From positions 62,001-126,000 of the forward strand of contig JAKUCV010007347.1 of NCBI GenBank assembly GCA_028386065.3: 64,000 nt of DNA, written 5' to 3'. The translations under genes and the position numbers were made by a program. The notes beneath the pieces are model-generated. The model saw only the letters and a program-made list of their open reading frames with translations, was not told where the DNA came from and made no database searches. This document shows positions 1-9,900 of the stretch, piece after piece (within the stretch, counting starts at the first letter, position 1; each line of letters begins with the position of its first letter). The stretch comes from Turnera subulata. Its lineage: Eukaryota > Streptophyta > Magnoliopsida > Malpighiales > Passifloraceae.

Positions 1-502
1 GGGCTTTAAGCCGAGAACCGTTAATGAACTTAAATCGATGAACCTTAGATCCCTAATCATTGGAGTTATGGAAGGAAAAATATCCTTTTTGGACTTAGAC
101 CCGGAAATCTTATAATCGGATAGTTAGGGTCGGGAGTTACTCGATTAGAGCATACCTTAGCATACATACACGTTTTTACTCCTAAATGGGTTTAGTGATT
201 ATATCATGTACCGGTATTCAGGCACGGGAGATACCTCGGGAGCTGTAGACTCAGATCAGGGAGAAGTCATAATCTGCATTTTTGAGGTGACATTACTAGT
301 CTTTTTATATATGTTTTGTGAATGCATGTTGGTGTGGTTTGTTTGTTTACTTGCCTTGTTTGCTACATGCGATGATTGGAATTGTATACCTGCTTGTTCT
401 CACATGCCTAATTTCTATATGAAACACTGCTATGAAATATAACATGTAATATGCTTTGGTGATAGTGTGTAGTTATGGGCCGAAGGCCCGGTTGAAACAG
501 GG
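1..502 (+). repeat. Partial 5' LTR of the pol-less gypsy element
   Basis: This matches 6340-6842 of the 3' LTR almost base for base: one 1-bp indel near position 10 and substitutions near 296 and 433. The left part is outside the window and the right part is hidden in the N gap. Confidence 0.9.
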
Positions 503-1405
503 NNNNNNNNNNNNNNNNNNNNNNNNNNNNNNNNNNNNNNNNNNNNNNNNNNNNNNNNNNNNNNNNNNNNNNNNNNNNNNNNNNNNNNNNNNNNNNNNNN
601 NNNNNNNNNNNNNNNNNNNNNNNNNNNNNNNNNNNNNNNNNNNNNNNNNNNNNNNNNNNNNNNNNNNNNNNNNNNNNNNNNNNNNNNNNNNNNNNNNNNN
701 NNNNNNNNNNNNNNNNNNNNNNNNNNNNNNNNNNNNNNNNNNNNNNNNNNNNNNNNNNNNNNNNNNNNNNNNNNNNNNNNNNNNNNNNNNNNNNNNNNNN
801 NNNNNNNNNNNNNNNNNNNNNNNNNNNNNNNNNNNNNNNNNNNNNNNNNNNNNNNNNNNNNNNNNNNNNNNNNNNNNNNNNNNNNNNNNNNNNNNNNNNN
901 NNNNNNNNNNNNNNNNNNNNNNNNNNNNNNNNNNNNNNNNNNNNNNNNNNNNNNNNNNNNNNNNNNNNNNNNNNNNNNNNNNNNNNNNNNNNNNNNNNNN
1001 NNNNNNNNNNNNNNNNNNNNNNNNNNNNNNNNNNNNNNNNNNNNNNNNNNNNNNNNNNNNNNNNNNNNNNNNNNNNNNNNNNNNNNNNNNNNNNNNNNNN
1101 NNNNNNNNNNNNNNNNNNNNNNNNNNNNNNNNNNNNNNNNNNNNNNNNNNNNNNNNNNNNNNNNNNNNNNNNNNNNNNNNNNNNNNNNNNNNNNNNNNNN
1201 NNNNNNNNNNNNNNNNNNNNNNNNNNNNNNNNNNNNNNNNNNNNNNNNNNNNNNNNNNNNNNNNNNNNNNNNNNNNNNNNNNNNNNNNNNNNNNNNNNNN
1301 NNNNNNNNNNNNNNNNNNNNNNNNNNNNNNNNNNNNNNNNNNNNNNNNNNNNNNNNNNNNNNNNNNNNNNNNNNNNNNNNNNNNNNNNNNNNNNNNNNNN
1401 NNNNN
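503..1405. other. Assembly gap (N run)
   Basis: This is 903 undetermined bases. By position it should hide the last 0.86 kb of the 5' LTR, the primer-binding site and the 5' part of gag. That does not fit comfortably in 903 bases, so the gap length may not be real or the element may carry a deletion here. Confidence 0.95.
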
Positions 1406-2266
1406 TTACGCATTGAGCTGGTGGCAAGGACTTGTTATGGACCTACCTAGACCAGTGGTGATGCCATGGGCAGACTTCAAAGATAAATTCTACAAGGAGT
1501 TTCTTACCATTGGTTTCTTGGAAGACCAGAAGAAGCAGTTTCTTGAGGTGAGACAGGGACCCGATGAGTCGGTTTCTGCATTCAGGATCCGATTCAGTAT
1601 TCTTCTCTCTTACGCCAAGGAGTTTGTGCCCGATGAAGTGACACAATGTAGGCGATTTGTAGACGCTCTACGCCGCGAGTTGGCGATCGTAGTGGCTGGT
1701 GGGAGACACCGGACTTGGGAAGCTATTTGTGAGGCCGCTTTTGATGCTGAGAGGATTCAGTTGATCGGGCAGGAGGCCCGGCCAACCGAGCGGGAGAGAC
1801 AGTCAACAATGCCGGGACAGAAAAAGCAACATTTTGGTTCGGGTAATACAAGTTACATGAGTCGGCAGGGTTCTTCCTACCAAGGTTCGAAGAAGTCCCG
1901 AGGACAGAAGTATCAGGGTGGACCGGGCAAGTCTTCGGGAGTAAAGCCTTATCAGTCTGGATCTCAGAGGCGGGGCCCTTGGACTAGACCTCCTATTATA
2001 TTTTGGTATTGCGGGAAGCAGGGACACCACCAGTCAGAGTGTTACACGAGGATTCGTGATAGTGGAGGTAGTGGGTCCAGTATACCGTACAGAACTCCGT
2101 AGCTAATGGTACAGGTTCTTCTGCTCCAAACAAGAGTGTTGGACACCAGGGAGGAAGTCGTGGGAGTTCTGGAGCCCCGGGCCGTGGAGGTGCTGATCGA
2201 TCTGTGGCAACTCCCAGGGTGTACTCTATCACTCGAGAGGAAGCTGCGGACGCTCCAAAAGAATGA
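1406..2266 (+). pseudogene. Gypsy gag (capsid and nucleocapsid), 5' end in gap, frameshifted
   Basis: Gag forms the virus-like particle that packages element RNA. The readable part begins inside a Retrotrans_gag-type capsid domain (ALSWWQG, then F-K-D-K-F-Y and a stretch with Y-A-K-E-F-V-P-D-E) and runs to a basic Gly/Ser/Gln-rich tail. The zinc knuckle near 2005-2040 has lost its first cysteine (F-W-Y-C-G-K-Q-G-H-H-Q-S-E-C, where C-x2-C is expected). The frame closes at TAG 2100-2102. The usual gag-protease linker (ANGTGSSAPNKS to SITREEAADAPK) continues in another frame from 2102 and ends at TGA 2264-2266, so a frameshift lies near 2100. In autonomous relatives the frame carries on into protease; here nothing recognisable follows. 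Confidence 0.8.
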
Positions 2267-2546
2267 GATGTCTCGAGTGGATTCACTTTACTTTGTTTTG
2301 TTGATTTTCTTCTATTATTATCGTTATTATGTAAGACTTCGAGGACGAATTATTAATAAAAATGGAATATTGTCAACGTTTGTTTTGGAACATTCACATA
2401 AGTGGAAATTTATACCATAATTAAGCAGAAATATAAATATTATTAAAACTAACAATAATATTACAAAGGGGAAACATTACATTGATCTTGATATTTTATA
2501 TTTTATAAAAAGGGAAATATTACAACGATTTTGATGGAAAATACAT
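2267..2546. other. AT-rich spacer after gag
   Basis: No coding region is seen. It is A/T-rich, with short repeats of the type ATTACAAAGGGGAAA / AAAGGGAAATATTACAA around 2460-2525. It marks where pol would begin in a full element and runs into the stop codon of the antisense ORF at 2547. Confidence 0.5.
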
Positions 2547-3230
2547 CTAACGGTTCGGAACGACATTGACACGGAAGCTGTTGGGATCACTGTTGACGTT
2601 GACCGTGACTCTGTCGCTCCACGAGAGCCACATGCCGCCTCTGTCGCGCTGGCCAGGAATCTCGAACCGGTTAGCTTGAGGGAATCGGAGAGGGATGAGA
2701 CCGTGATCGTCCCGAGGTTGCCATTGCGTCTCCGTCAGAAGAACCATATTCGGTTTGTACTGGTTCTTCAAGTCCCTCAGCGTACGTGAGAACTCTTGAG
2801 CGCGCCTTGCAACTCCTCTACAGTTCCACACCAGCAGCCGTACCTTTGGCCAATTTGGAGGTAAGAGCGTCATTCTGGGTATGCTCTGAGCCGTCATCGA
2901 GAGCTGGTAATAGGCGCCTTGCTCCACAGTCTGGCAAGTGGACTCTAGGTTGAACTCCTGAAGCCTGTCGGAGATGAAGAACATCACGGAGTTTGCCGAT
3001 CCGTAGTAGGATGTCTTCAGAGTGCCGCGATCCTCCATGAAGAACACCTCTTCCATTGGAGTGACAAAGAACCGCGATGAGTAGAGCTCGTCGACGAAGA
3101 CCAGTCGGGGCATCCTGCCGAGCTCGTTCGGTAGTTCTTCGGCACGTTCATTGACCATGCTGTAGGTCAGTCGGTTCCTTCTACCAAGGTTGGCACCTTC
3201 GACAAAGAAAACTGATGATGGGGCAGGCAT
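2547..3230 (-). CDS. Antisense ORF with an endonuclease/exonuclease/phosphatase-like segment
   Basis: This ORF of 227 codons is read against the retroelement. The chosen start (3230) is the first ATG after a TATA box at 3342-3348; the open frame extends further up to 3386. Residues 1-125 are not recognised. Residues 130-210 look like the N-terminal part of an EEP nuclease as found in plant LINE proteins: a V-R-L-L-V-W-N-C-R-G strand (Asn136), L-L-T-E-T-Q with the metal-binding Glu (Glu167), and a G-G-M-W-L-S-W segment near 198-204. The later catalytic Asp/His motifs are absent, so nuclease activity is unlikely. It may be a captured LINE or host fragment fused to another domain. Antisense ORFs next to the 3' LTR are known in some plant Ty3 elements such as Grande. 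The function is unknown. Confidence 0.6.
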   Translation of the reverse strand: MPAPSSVFFVEGANLGRRNRLTYSMVNERAEELPNELGRMPRLVFVDELYSSRFFVTPMEEVFFMEDRGTLKTSYYGSANSVMFFISDRLQEFNLESTCQTVEQGAYYQLSMTAQSIPRMTLLPPNWPKVRLLVWNCRGVARRAQEFSRTLRDLKNQYKPNMVLLTETQWQPRDDHGLIPLRFPQANRFEIPGQRDRGGMWLSWSDRVTVNVNSDPNSFRVNVVPNR

Positions 3231-3341
3231 GGTGTTCTGGATATGTGGGTGTTTAGTTTTTCTTAAGTTTTGAGGATTCTTTGTCTGGGCGTGTGGCTGC
3301 TTTAAAAACGAGTTTGATGACTTACCCCTCATCCTACCGTC

Positions 3342-3348
3342 TTTTATA
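3342..3348 (-). promoter_or_regulatory. TATA box for the EEP-like antisense ORF
   Basis: On the minus strand the sequence reads GGTTATAAAAGACGG, a good plant TATA box, about 112 bp upstream of the ATG at 3230. A start about 30 bp downstream would leave a leader of roughly 80-90 nt. Confidence 0.55.
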
Positions 3349-3386
3349 ACCTTAGGAGGAGCGTGTTTATTACGTTCGAATTTCAA

Positions 3387-4031
3387 GTGTCTGCGTTTTG
3401 AAATTTTACCGTTGCCTCATTCATTGCTTCGACACGCTATGTGTTTGTTGTTCGGGCAATAAATGCCAGAGGCTATCAGTCCTTCTCTACCTTACAATTT
3501 TCAATTTCCTGGGCTACCTCATTTTAGTCTCCTTAAGACTTGTTCCTACATCCTTTGTCACATGCACTCGTGACCGTTGTGGCTAGACCGTGGGGACCAC
3601 ACCTCGAGTAGAGTGCGTGTGCGACAAGCTTACAGCTGTTCAGACAGCGCGGAGAGGTGCGAGATGAGACAGACGTTTTTGGCTCATACGGACAATTGTG
3701 GACAAGTGGGTAACGTGTCTTTCGAGGGACACAGGACGCTCCCGTGATCATCGCCTTGCCAGTTAACGGGTATCTTTTTCACGAGGCTAACAGACGTCAC
3801 CGTTAACTGTGTACGATACGTTTTCGGGATCGAGGATGTTCACGATCGGTCTAGGGCGCCGAATATGGAAACTTGCTTTGTTATAATCTCTTAATGTTTT
3901 GACTTTATTAAACGAGTTTTAGTTCGTTTATAATTTCCTTATGATTAATTTCATACCTTTATTGCTGGTTTTTAATCTGTTTAACACGAGATTTCGCAAC
4001 AGTAAGGTTTCGATTTAAGAAGAAAGCTCAC
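3387..4031. other. Non-coding stretch between the two antisense ORFs
   Basis: No convincing ORF. It lies upstream of the EEP-like ORF and downstream of the second antisense ORF, so it could hold promoter elements for the former. A moderately GC-rich part (3590-3850) is followed by an AT-rich part (3880-4010). Confidence 0.4.
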
Positions 4032-4037
4032 TTTATT
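4032..4037 (-). terminator. Candidate poly(A) signal AATAAA for the upstream antisense ORF
   Basis: The minus strand reads TCAATAAAGTG about 36 nt past the stop codon at 4073, a plausible plant polyadenylation signal. Confidence 0.45.
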
Positions 4038-4072
4038 GATTTCTTAACATGGTACAACAAAAGAGAAGCACT

Positions 4073-4459
4073 TTACGGAGTTACATGATTTTTCAGATCT
4101 GTTACAAGTTTCTGTATATTCGCGACCTGAGAAGAGAGTCCCATACAGGCCAGTTCAATTTGCATCACTGCAGTGTGGACCTTCTTCAGTGAAGTGTCCA
4201 GTTGCTTCATTATCTGCAGAGGTGTGCTGGACTCAGCTGCTGCCTTGCCTTTCCTATCTTTTGCAGAAGGCCCTTTCTTGCTTACACGCTTCTTTCGCCG
4301 TCTTGGGGGAATCACCATATGCTCCTTTAGGCCGATGATGTTGGTTTTGAACTGCTTCGTAGGAGGTTCTTCGTCAGAGCTTGTCGGGAAAGCTCTACCA
4401 TCGATGTAACTGTTATCCTCTGAGTCAGAAGTAGTACGGGATCTTAGTGGTGAATCCAT
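4073..4459 (-). CDS. Antisense ORF: small acidic/basic protein with C-terminal coiled-coil-like helix
   Basis: This is a 128-codon ORF antisense to the element, starting at the ATG (4459) closest to a strong TATA box; the open frame reaches 4618 upstream without need. Three parts are visible: a Ser/Asp/Glu-rich N-terminus (residues 1-35), a strongly basic middle with P-P-R-R-R-K-K-R and K-D-R-K-G-K-A that could be a nuclear localisation signal (about 52-75), and a C-terminal segment (about 80-128) with regularly spaced I/L/M/V typical of an amphipathic or coiled-coil helix. No family is recognised. The TATA box, short leader, ORF and AATAAA together look like a compact transcription unit. Its stop-free state in a young element suggests it was kept until recently. 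Confidence 0.55.
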   Translation of the reverse strand: MDSPLRSRTTSDSEDNSYIDGRAFPTSSDEEPPTKQFKTNIIGLKEHMVIPPRRRKKRVSKKGPSAKDRKGKAAAESSTPLQIMKQLDTSLKKVHTAVMQIELACMGLSSQVANIQKLVTDLKNHVTP

Positions 4460-4492
4460 AGTTGGGAGTGAGTTCTCTGTTCGGAGGTTCGG

Positions 4493-4500
4493 TTTATATA
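4493..4500 (-). promoter_or_regulatory. TATA box for the 128-codon antisense ORF
   Basis: The minus strand reads GCTTATATAAACC, 34-41 bp upstream of the ATG at 4459. Transcription would start very near the ATG. Confidence 0.6.
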
Positions 4501-4617
4501 AGCGGAGGAGATATCGCTTAAGGGTATAAGCGGAATCTCGCGATGAGTTTGAACACCTGGTAGAAAATACCAGAAACTTATCGTGGTAGGACCTACGGAT
4601 TTGACGATTGAATTTCA

Positions 4618-4648
4618 AGGACGAAATTCTTTTTAAGGTGGGTAGAAC
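4618..4648 (+). other. Polypurine tract region before the 3' LTR
   Basis: TTTCAAGGACGAAATTC, then TTTTTAAGGTGGGTAGAAC, directly precedes the TGTAACACCC start of the LTR. The same arrangement (GGACGAAATTCTTTTAAGGGGGGTAGAC) precedes the LTR of the gypsy copy at 63.7 kb. It would prime plus-strand DNA synthesis. Confidence 0.7.
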
Positions 4649-7600
4649 TGTAACACCCGGGTTTTTTCGTTTTAGAGTTGATAAAAGAAAATTCTGGATT
4701 GCGATAATGGAAATAAAAATTAATTTATTTTCCCATTGGATTTATTTATTTTAAGCGGTAATATGTCATCTTTGAGCTTCGTCAGACCCAAACCGCGTTT
4801 CGGAACGAAACATGACGCCTATTGTAGTTTTAATCTAAACTACATCGTTTTGGGGTTTTAAAAAAAAAAAAAGAGGAGTAGGTCAACTGAGGTAGGTTGA
4901 CCGCGCCAAGCCAACGACCCGTCGTTGGCTGGCGGGTCAGAACCTAGCCCCAGCACCTCTTTCCCATTTCTTTTCTTTCTCCCTTCCTCGTTCTTCCCCT
5001 GTTTTCTTTTCTCCTCCTTTTCTTCATTTCTCTTTTCTCTCTTATTTCCGTTACTCCTCCACTTAGCCGTCACTCCCAACGGTCTTGCTCCCCACCATCT
5101 CCCTTCTCTCTCTTTCCTCATCTTTTTCTTCCTTTCATCTCCTTCGGATCGACTCCCCGAAACTGTCACTCCTTCCCTTCTCTCTCTTTCTCTTCTTCTC
5201 TCTTCCTCTCATCTCCTTCTTCCACAATTTCCTCCCCGGCCGTCATTTGCCCTTCCCTCAAGTCGCCGTCGCCGCCACCACGGGTTGTAGAGGGGACCGA
5301 GAGGAGACCAGACCGTGTGCGACGAGGGGCACTGCGAGTGGACGGGAATCGCTCCTGTCTTCCTCGCGTTGCCGGTAAGTCTGACCCCTCCTTAGATTTC
5401 TCTTCTCCTCCATCTCGGCTTATGGGTTGATGTTGTTGTTGTTCTTTATTTTTTTTTCCCCTGTGTTGGTGTCGACTGGGTTTCGGGGTGGATGGTGCGT
5501 ATTTGTTGGCTCGATGGGTGCGATGGTGTTCGTTGGTGGCCGATGTGCTGTGTGCGTGTTTCTCCGGCAGCGTGCCGACGAGTTCGGGGCTGTGTGGATC
5601 CAAATCCGGCTCCTGCAAAGTCGCCTAGTTCCGGGTAAGGATTTAATACCTCGGCCCTTTTTCTTGTTTTGATTCTTTTGAGATGCCGCGGGAGTTGTGT
5701 GGACGAATTGGATTCTTTTGGAAGTAGTATGTGGGTTGGATGAGAATGGTTTGACTGTTCTGTTAATGGCAGTTAACTGTTGATTCGTTTTTGGGCTCCG
5801 GCGAATATTCCGGCAAGGTTGACCGGAATCCGGCGAGCACGCACTATTCCGACGAGGCCTCGGGAATTTTCCAGCGAAGGCTCGGGTTCTGCCCAGCGGA
5901 TTGTATATCTCGTTTTTACGAGTGTTGGATGGTATTATCCTTGTTTTGTCTCGGTTATACCATATATTTAAATTTTGGAATTTTATTTATCGAAATACAT
6001 TGATATTTATATATTTAGTGGATTGCGGTTTACCGAGAGCGGAGAATTAGAGTGTGTGGCCGGGAGAACTTACCGACACGTAGAGAATTTAGGCCGGTTA
6101 ACCTTGGGCTCGGAATGGCGTTAGGACGGTTTTTTAGGAAAAACCGAGCCCAGGCCCAATAACCTCAATTTGAAGCTTAGGATGTTTAATTGGACTTAAA
6201 GCTACGGACTTAGGACCTAATCACAGATAATTAAATTCACGGACATTAAGAACGGGCTCGAAGCCCAATTTCATAATCGGTAAAATATGGACTTAAGGAA
6301 GTGGGCCCTCGGCCTGGAATTTGTGATTAAGGATTTAGTGGGCTTTAAGCCCGAGAACCGTTAATGAACTTAAATCGATGAACCTTAGATCCCTAATCAT
6401 TGGAGTTATGGAAGGAAAAATATCCTTTTTGGACTTAGACCCGGAAATCTTATAATCGGATAGTTAGGGTCGGGAGTTACTCGATTAGAGCATACCTTAG
6501 CATACATACACGTTTTTACTCCTAAATGGGTTTAGTGATTATATCATGTACCGGTATTCAGGCACGGGAGATACCTCGGGAGCTGTAGACTCAGATCAGG
6601 GAGAAGTCATAATCTGCATTTTTGAGGTGACATTACGAGTCTTTTTATATATGTTTTGTGAATGCATGTTGGTGTGGTTTGTTTGTTTACTTGCCTTGTT
6701 TGCTACATGCGATGATTGGAATTGTATACCTGCTTGTTCTCACATGCCTAATTTCTATATGAAACACTGCTATGGAATATAACATGTAATATGCTTTGGT
6801 GATAGTGTGTAGTTATGGGCCGAAGGCCCGGTTGAAACAGGGGCACATACAATTCACACATCCCTGAAAGACATAATGTATTTCAAAGGAAGTATCAAAA
6901 ATATAATTAAAAAGGTAAAATACTAAATTCTACTGTGTATCGGTTGGTAGCCCCGAGGGAGGGTTGGGTACCCTACTGATCTGATCAGATGCGCTACCGA
7001 GACTTGACTCACAGTAGAGGGCCCATAATAATACAAATAATAAATGTAACAATAAAATAACGCATTGAACCTATCTAATCAGAACAATAATACAACAAGA
7101 TGTTTATGTGTTGGTGTGTGATTCCGATTTGCTTGTATGCTGTACTTGTGCTCGTGAGCTACTCACCCTACGAGCATGACTTCACTTTCATGTATATTTA
7201 GACTTTTAATGTTCACTGAGTATGCGACTCACATAATCGCCACCGTTGTTTTACAGACTTTAGTTAGCGTGCTGTCCCACTTATACTATCGACTCGGAGT
7301 TCAGACACAGACACTTCAGCAGGTAGATGTGCATCATCTCTCGGTGGGATCCATAGGGCCATATGCATGTTACTTTCTACTTTGATTTTTATTCATTACT
7401 TTCATCTTCCGCTGCATGAGAAATAATTCGAGATGTCATAAATGTTTTACCTCTATATCGGCGGTTTGCCGGAGCTTAATTTTGTGATATTATTTCGGCG
7501 TGATGCCGTGGTGGCTTACGACTTGATAAGCCGGTTGATCTCATTTATTTTTATGACATCTCATTGTTAATAAATTTGTATGGAAAATGTTTGTATGTTG

Positions 7601-7701
7601 AGGCATCGGTATTCGTATCCCAGGGTTTCAGGAGTATTTTGATTATTCTCTTTCATTTAAATATTTTATTTTATTAAATTAGGATACGGGCCTCCACAAC
7701 A
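4649..7701 (+). repeat. 3' LTR of the pol-less gypsy element (about 3.05 kb)
   Basis: It begins TGTAACACCCGGG and ends CCTCCACAACA, after which copia coding sequence resumes. It contains a pyrimidine-rich tract (about 4955-5240), a GC-rich part (5270-5650), an AT-rich part with candidate TATA signals near 5960-6020, and an AATAAA near 7568. ORFs inside the pyrimidine tract are low-complexity and not credible genes. The right boundary is placed by the resumption of copia homology and the CA end. Confidence 0.75.
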
Positions 7702-9550
7702 CCCATTTGCACCCAACTGTTTTCATGCCTTCAGGTAACTGTACAAGATCCCATGTATTGTTCTTTTAGAGTGCCTCCATTTCTTCATTCATTGCTTTCT
7801 TCCACCTGGGATCTGTTAAAACTTCCTGCACACTACTAGGAATAGATACAGTAGATAATTGACTGATGGTGAGTGCATGAGATTTAGATAGCCTATGATG
7901 AGACACATAATTGCTAATTGGGTATTTAACTTTGGCTTTCAAGTCTGGGTCATAGTGTTTTATTGGGATTCCTCTATTTCCTCTTCCAGGATATCTTGAT
8001 TCGAGTTCATAAGGTGAGGGATTAGATGTTACCTATTGTGACATGTCTTGAGAAGACTCATTGGTTGGTGGTATAGGCGGAGGCAATTGTACTGTTGTGG
8101 GACCTAGATCTTCTCCCCCTGGAACTGGCTCTGGTGATCCATCTTGCACAAATGGTGCTACCTCGCCATCTTTGGGAAAATCTGGCACTACTTGTGCTAT
8201 TTGCTCCTCATCTACATTATGGTCTCTTTGTGGAACATCTAGCAAGATTGGTTCTGGGACATCTAGCGCACCTAGCATGATTGGTGCTACTCCACTGTGT
8301 GGCATTCCATTCTCTTCATCAGTACTCTCCCCCTGAAGAGAATGTTCCTGAACTCCAGGAGAATAAAATGGTGTAGACTCATAGAAAGTGACATCTAAGG
8401 TTATATGAATTTTTTCAGGTATAAGGATCATAACAACGATAACCCTTCTGGGTATCAGAATATCCAACAAAGATACACCTTTTGGCACAAGGATCAAGTT
8501 TCGTGCGTAGTGGTTTGGGGATGTGAACATATGCTATGCAACCAAAGACACGTGGTTCCAGGTTTGGGAAATGGGGAATGGAAAGAAGAGTGCACAATTT
8601 TTGTAATGGGGTTTGGAAGTTTAGGACTCGGGAAGGTGTACGATTGATGATATACGCAGCGGATTTAAGAGCTTCTCCGCAATAGTGGCGTGGCATATTC
8701 ATCCCAAAAAGTGATGCCCGGACTACTTCCATTAACTGTCTATTTTTTCGTTCTGCTAGACCATTTTGTTGTGGGGTGTAGGTGCAAGAGGTCTGATGAC
8801 GTATCCCATGTTGTTTCAAGAAATTTTCTAAGACAGTGTCAACAAATTTAGTGCCATTGTCAGATTGCAAAATACAAATTTGTTTTTGATATTGTGTACC
8901 TGCCATCTTATAAAATTCTTGAAAAACAGGAAAAACATCATTTTTCTTATAAAGAAGGGAAACCCAGGTCATACGAGTGCATTCATCAATGAAAGTGGCA
9001 AAGTATTTAGCTTTAGAGATTGTAGGAATTTTTGCAGGACCCCAAATATCAGTATGGATAACAGAAAAAAGTTCAATACTTTTATTGAAACTAGGCAAAT
9101 AAGACACTCGATGACTCTTGGCTAACTCACCAGTTTCACAGTGGAAATCAGACTCGTTGAAAGTAGTGAAGAGATGGGTTTGTAACCTTTTAAGGTAACC
9201 AAAAGAGAGATGTCCCAATCTACGATGCCACAACCAAATTCGATCTTTTGCCTCCTCCTCACTCCGAGTACTGTATACCTGGCCAATTTTTGTCCTGCCA
9301 GTGTAAGTAAGATCTAGGTAGTACAATTTGCCTTGCCTAAAACCATAACCAAGAATCTTTCTCGTCCGAATATCCTGAAAAACACAGTACGTGGGCCAAA
9401 AAATGACAGTACAAGATAAGGTGGAGGTAAGTTGACTGAAAGACAAGAGATTATATTCAAGGGAAGGAACAACTAACTTAAATTCGCCATACAACTAACT
9501 TAAATTCGCCATATTGTGGGGGTTTGGATTAATGGACGATTGTCCGCCAT
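7702..9550 (-). pseudogene. copia-1 gag-pol remnant (GAG-pre-integrase, integrase, RT start)
   Basis: After M-A-D-N-R-P-L-I-Q-T-P the gag and protease regions are missing and the frame joins E-F-K-L-V-V-P-S-L-E-Y-N-L-L-S. Integrase shows the H-R-R-L-G-H half of its zinc motif, but the C-x2-C half reads C-E-T-G, so one zinc ligand is lost. The D-D-E core is visible: H-T-D-I-W-G-P near 9055, L-Q-S-D-N-G-T-K-F near 8865, and L-A-E-R-K-N-R near 8760. A frameshift near 8415-8530 moves to the Pro/Glu-rich linker (8033-8400), and RT begins at about 7770 (W-K-K-A-M-N-E-E-M-E-A) with a stop soon after. Integrase normally inserts cDNA; this copy cannot encode a working protein. Confidence 0.85.
9471..9515 (-). 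repeat. 22-bp tandem duplication at the gag-protease deletion junction
   Basis: AACTAACTTAAATTCGCCATA occurs twice head to tail exactly where gag and protease are missing, so it probably marks the repair of that deletion. Confidence 0.6.
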
Positions 9551-9645
9551 ATTGTTTGAGATTCAGAAGTCTGGTATATTTGGTGCTAAAACCAGACCTT
9601 AAAAAAAAACATGAAGAAAGAAAAAAGAAAAAAAACAGGTAACTA

Positions 9646-9662
9646 AACCTGCTCCGCTACCA
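9646..9662 (-). other. Primer-binding site of copia-1
   Basis: The minus strand reads TGGTAGCGGAGCAGG directly after the LTR end TTCTACA, a variant of the plant initiator-tRNA-Met binding site TGGTATCAGAGC. Confidence 0.75.
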
Positions 9663-9900
9663 TGTAGAATTGATAAACAAGGTGTTGTGAGAATTTTTTG
9701 ATGATTCATTGACATAGGGCATCCCTATATATACAAATGTACAGGGTATAATAAAGGAAAGGTAATTACATCATAGTAATTTCGACAAAAAAAAAATACA
9801 TCATAGTAATTATAAGGATTTTCACAATTAATACGGATTACACTGTTTACGTAAATCAAGTCGTAAATCATGCTTGATTCCGTCAATCAAGCGTCAATCA
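9663..9900 (-). repeat. 5' LTR of copia-1 (238 bp)
   Basis: Read on the minus strand it starts TGATTGACGC and ends TTCTACA, with a TATA box (TTTGTATATATAGGG) near 9730-9740. The length suits short-LTR copia lineages. The partner LTR is outside the window, so the upper edge is inferred from the TG...CA ends. Confidence 0.65.

Larger units (their letters stand above)
1..7701 (+). mobile_element. Ty3/gypsy LTR retrotransposon lacking pol (TR-GAG-like), with antisense ORFs
   Basis: The stretch 1-502 repeats 6340-6842 with only about three differences seen by eye, so the window opens inside the 5' LTR and 4649-7701 is the 3' LTR. Between them come an N gap, the rest of a gag gene, a stretch with two minus-strand ORFs, and a purine-rich tract. 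No protease, reverse transcriptase or integrase is present, so mobility would depend on proteins from another element. The near identity of the LTR copies implies a recent insertion. The right end interrupts a copia reverse transcriptase on the minus strand, just after the codons for its GCKWV motif. The left target duplication lies outside the window. This layout resembles non-autonomous TR-GAG elements. Assembly collapse or expansion around the gap cannot be excluded. Confidence 0.8.
7702..9900 (-). mobile_element. Truncated Ty1/copia retrotransposon (copia-1)
   Basis: On the minus strand the order is a short LTR (9900-9663), primer-binding site, leader, a gag start codon at 9550 followed by only about a dozen gag codons, a deletion, then GAG-pre-integrase, integrase, linker and the beginning of reverse transcriptase. 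The sequence stops at 7702, where the gypsy LTR begins, because that element landed in the RT gene. The rest lies left of the window. The element predates the gypsy insertion. Confidence 0.85.

Noticed and set aside
408..2102. Long open frames across the N run
   Set aside because: They are open only because undetermined bases cannot encode stops. Only the part from 1406 onward is sequence evidence.
2547..4618. Endogenous pararetrovirus as source of the antisense ORFs
   Set aside because: TATA boxes and compact ORFs suggested it, but no movement protein, coat protein or viral RT motif is present, and the region is embedded between gag remnant and purine tract of a gypsy element.
4925..5620. 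Open frames in the pyrimidine-rich part of the gypsy LTR
   Set aside because: They encode low-complexity Ser/Phe/Leu or Lys/Glu runs from a CT-rich tract inside an LTR, with no domain.
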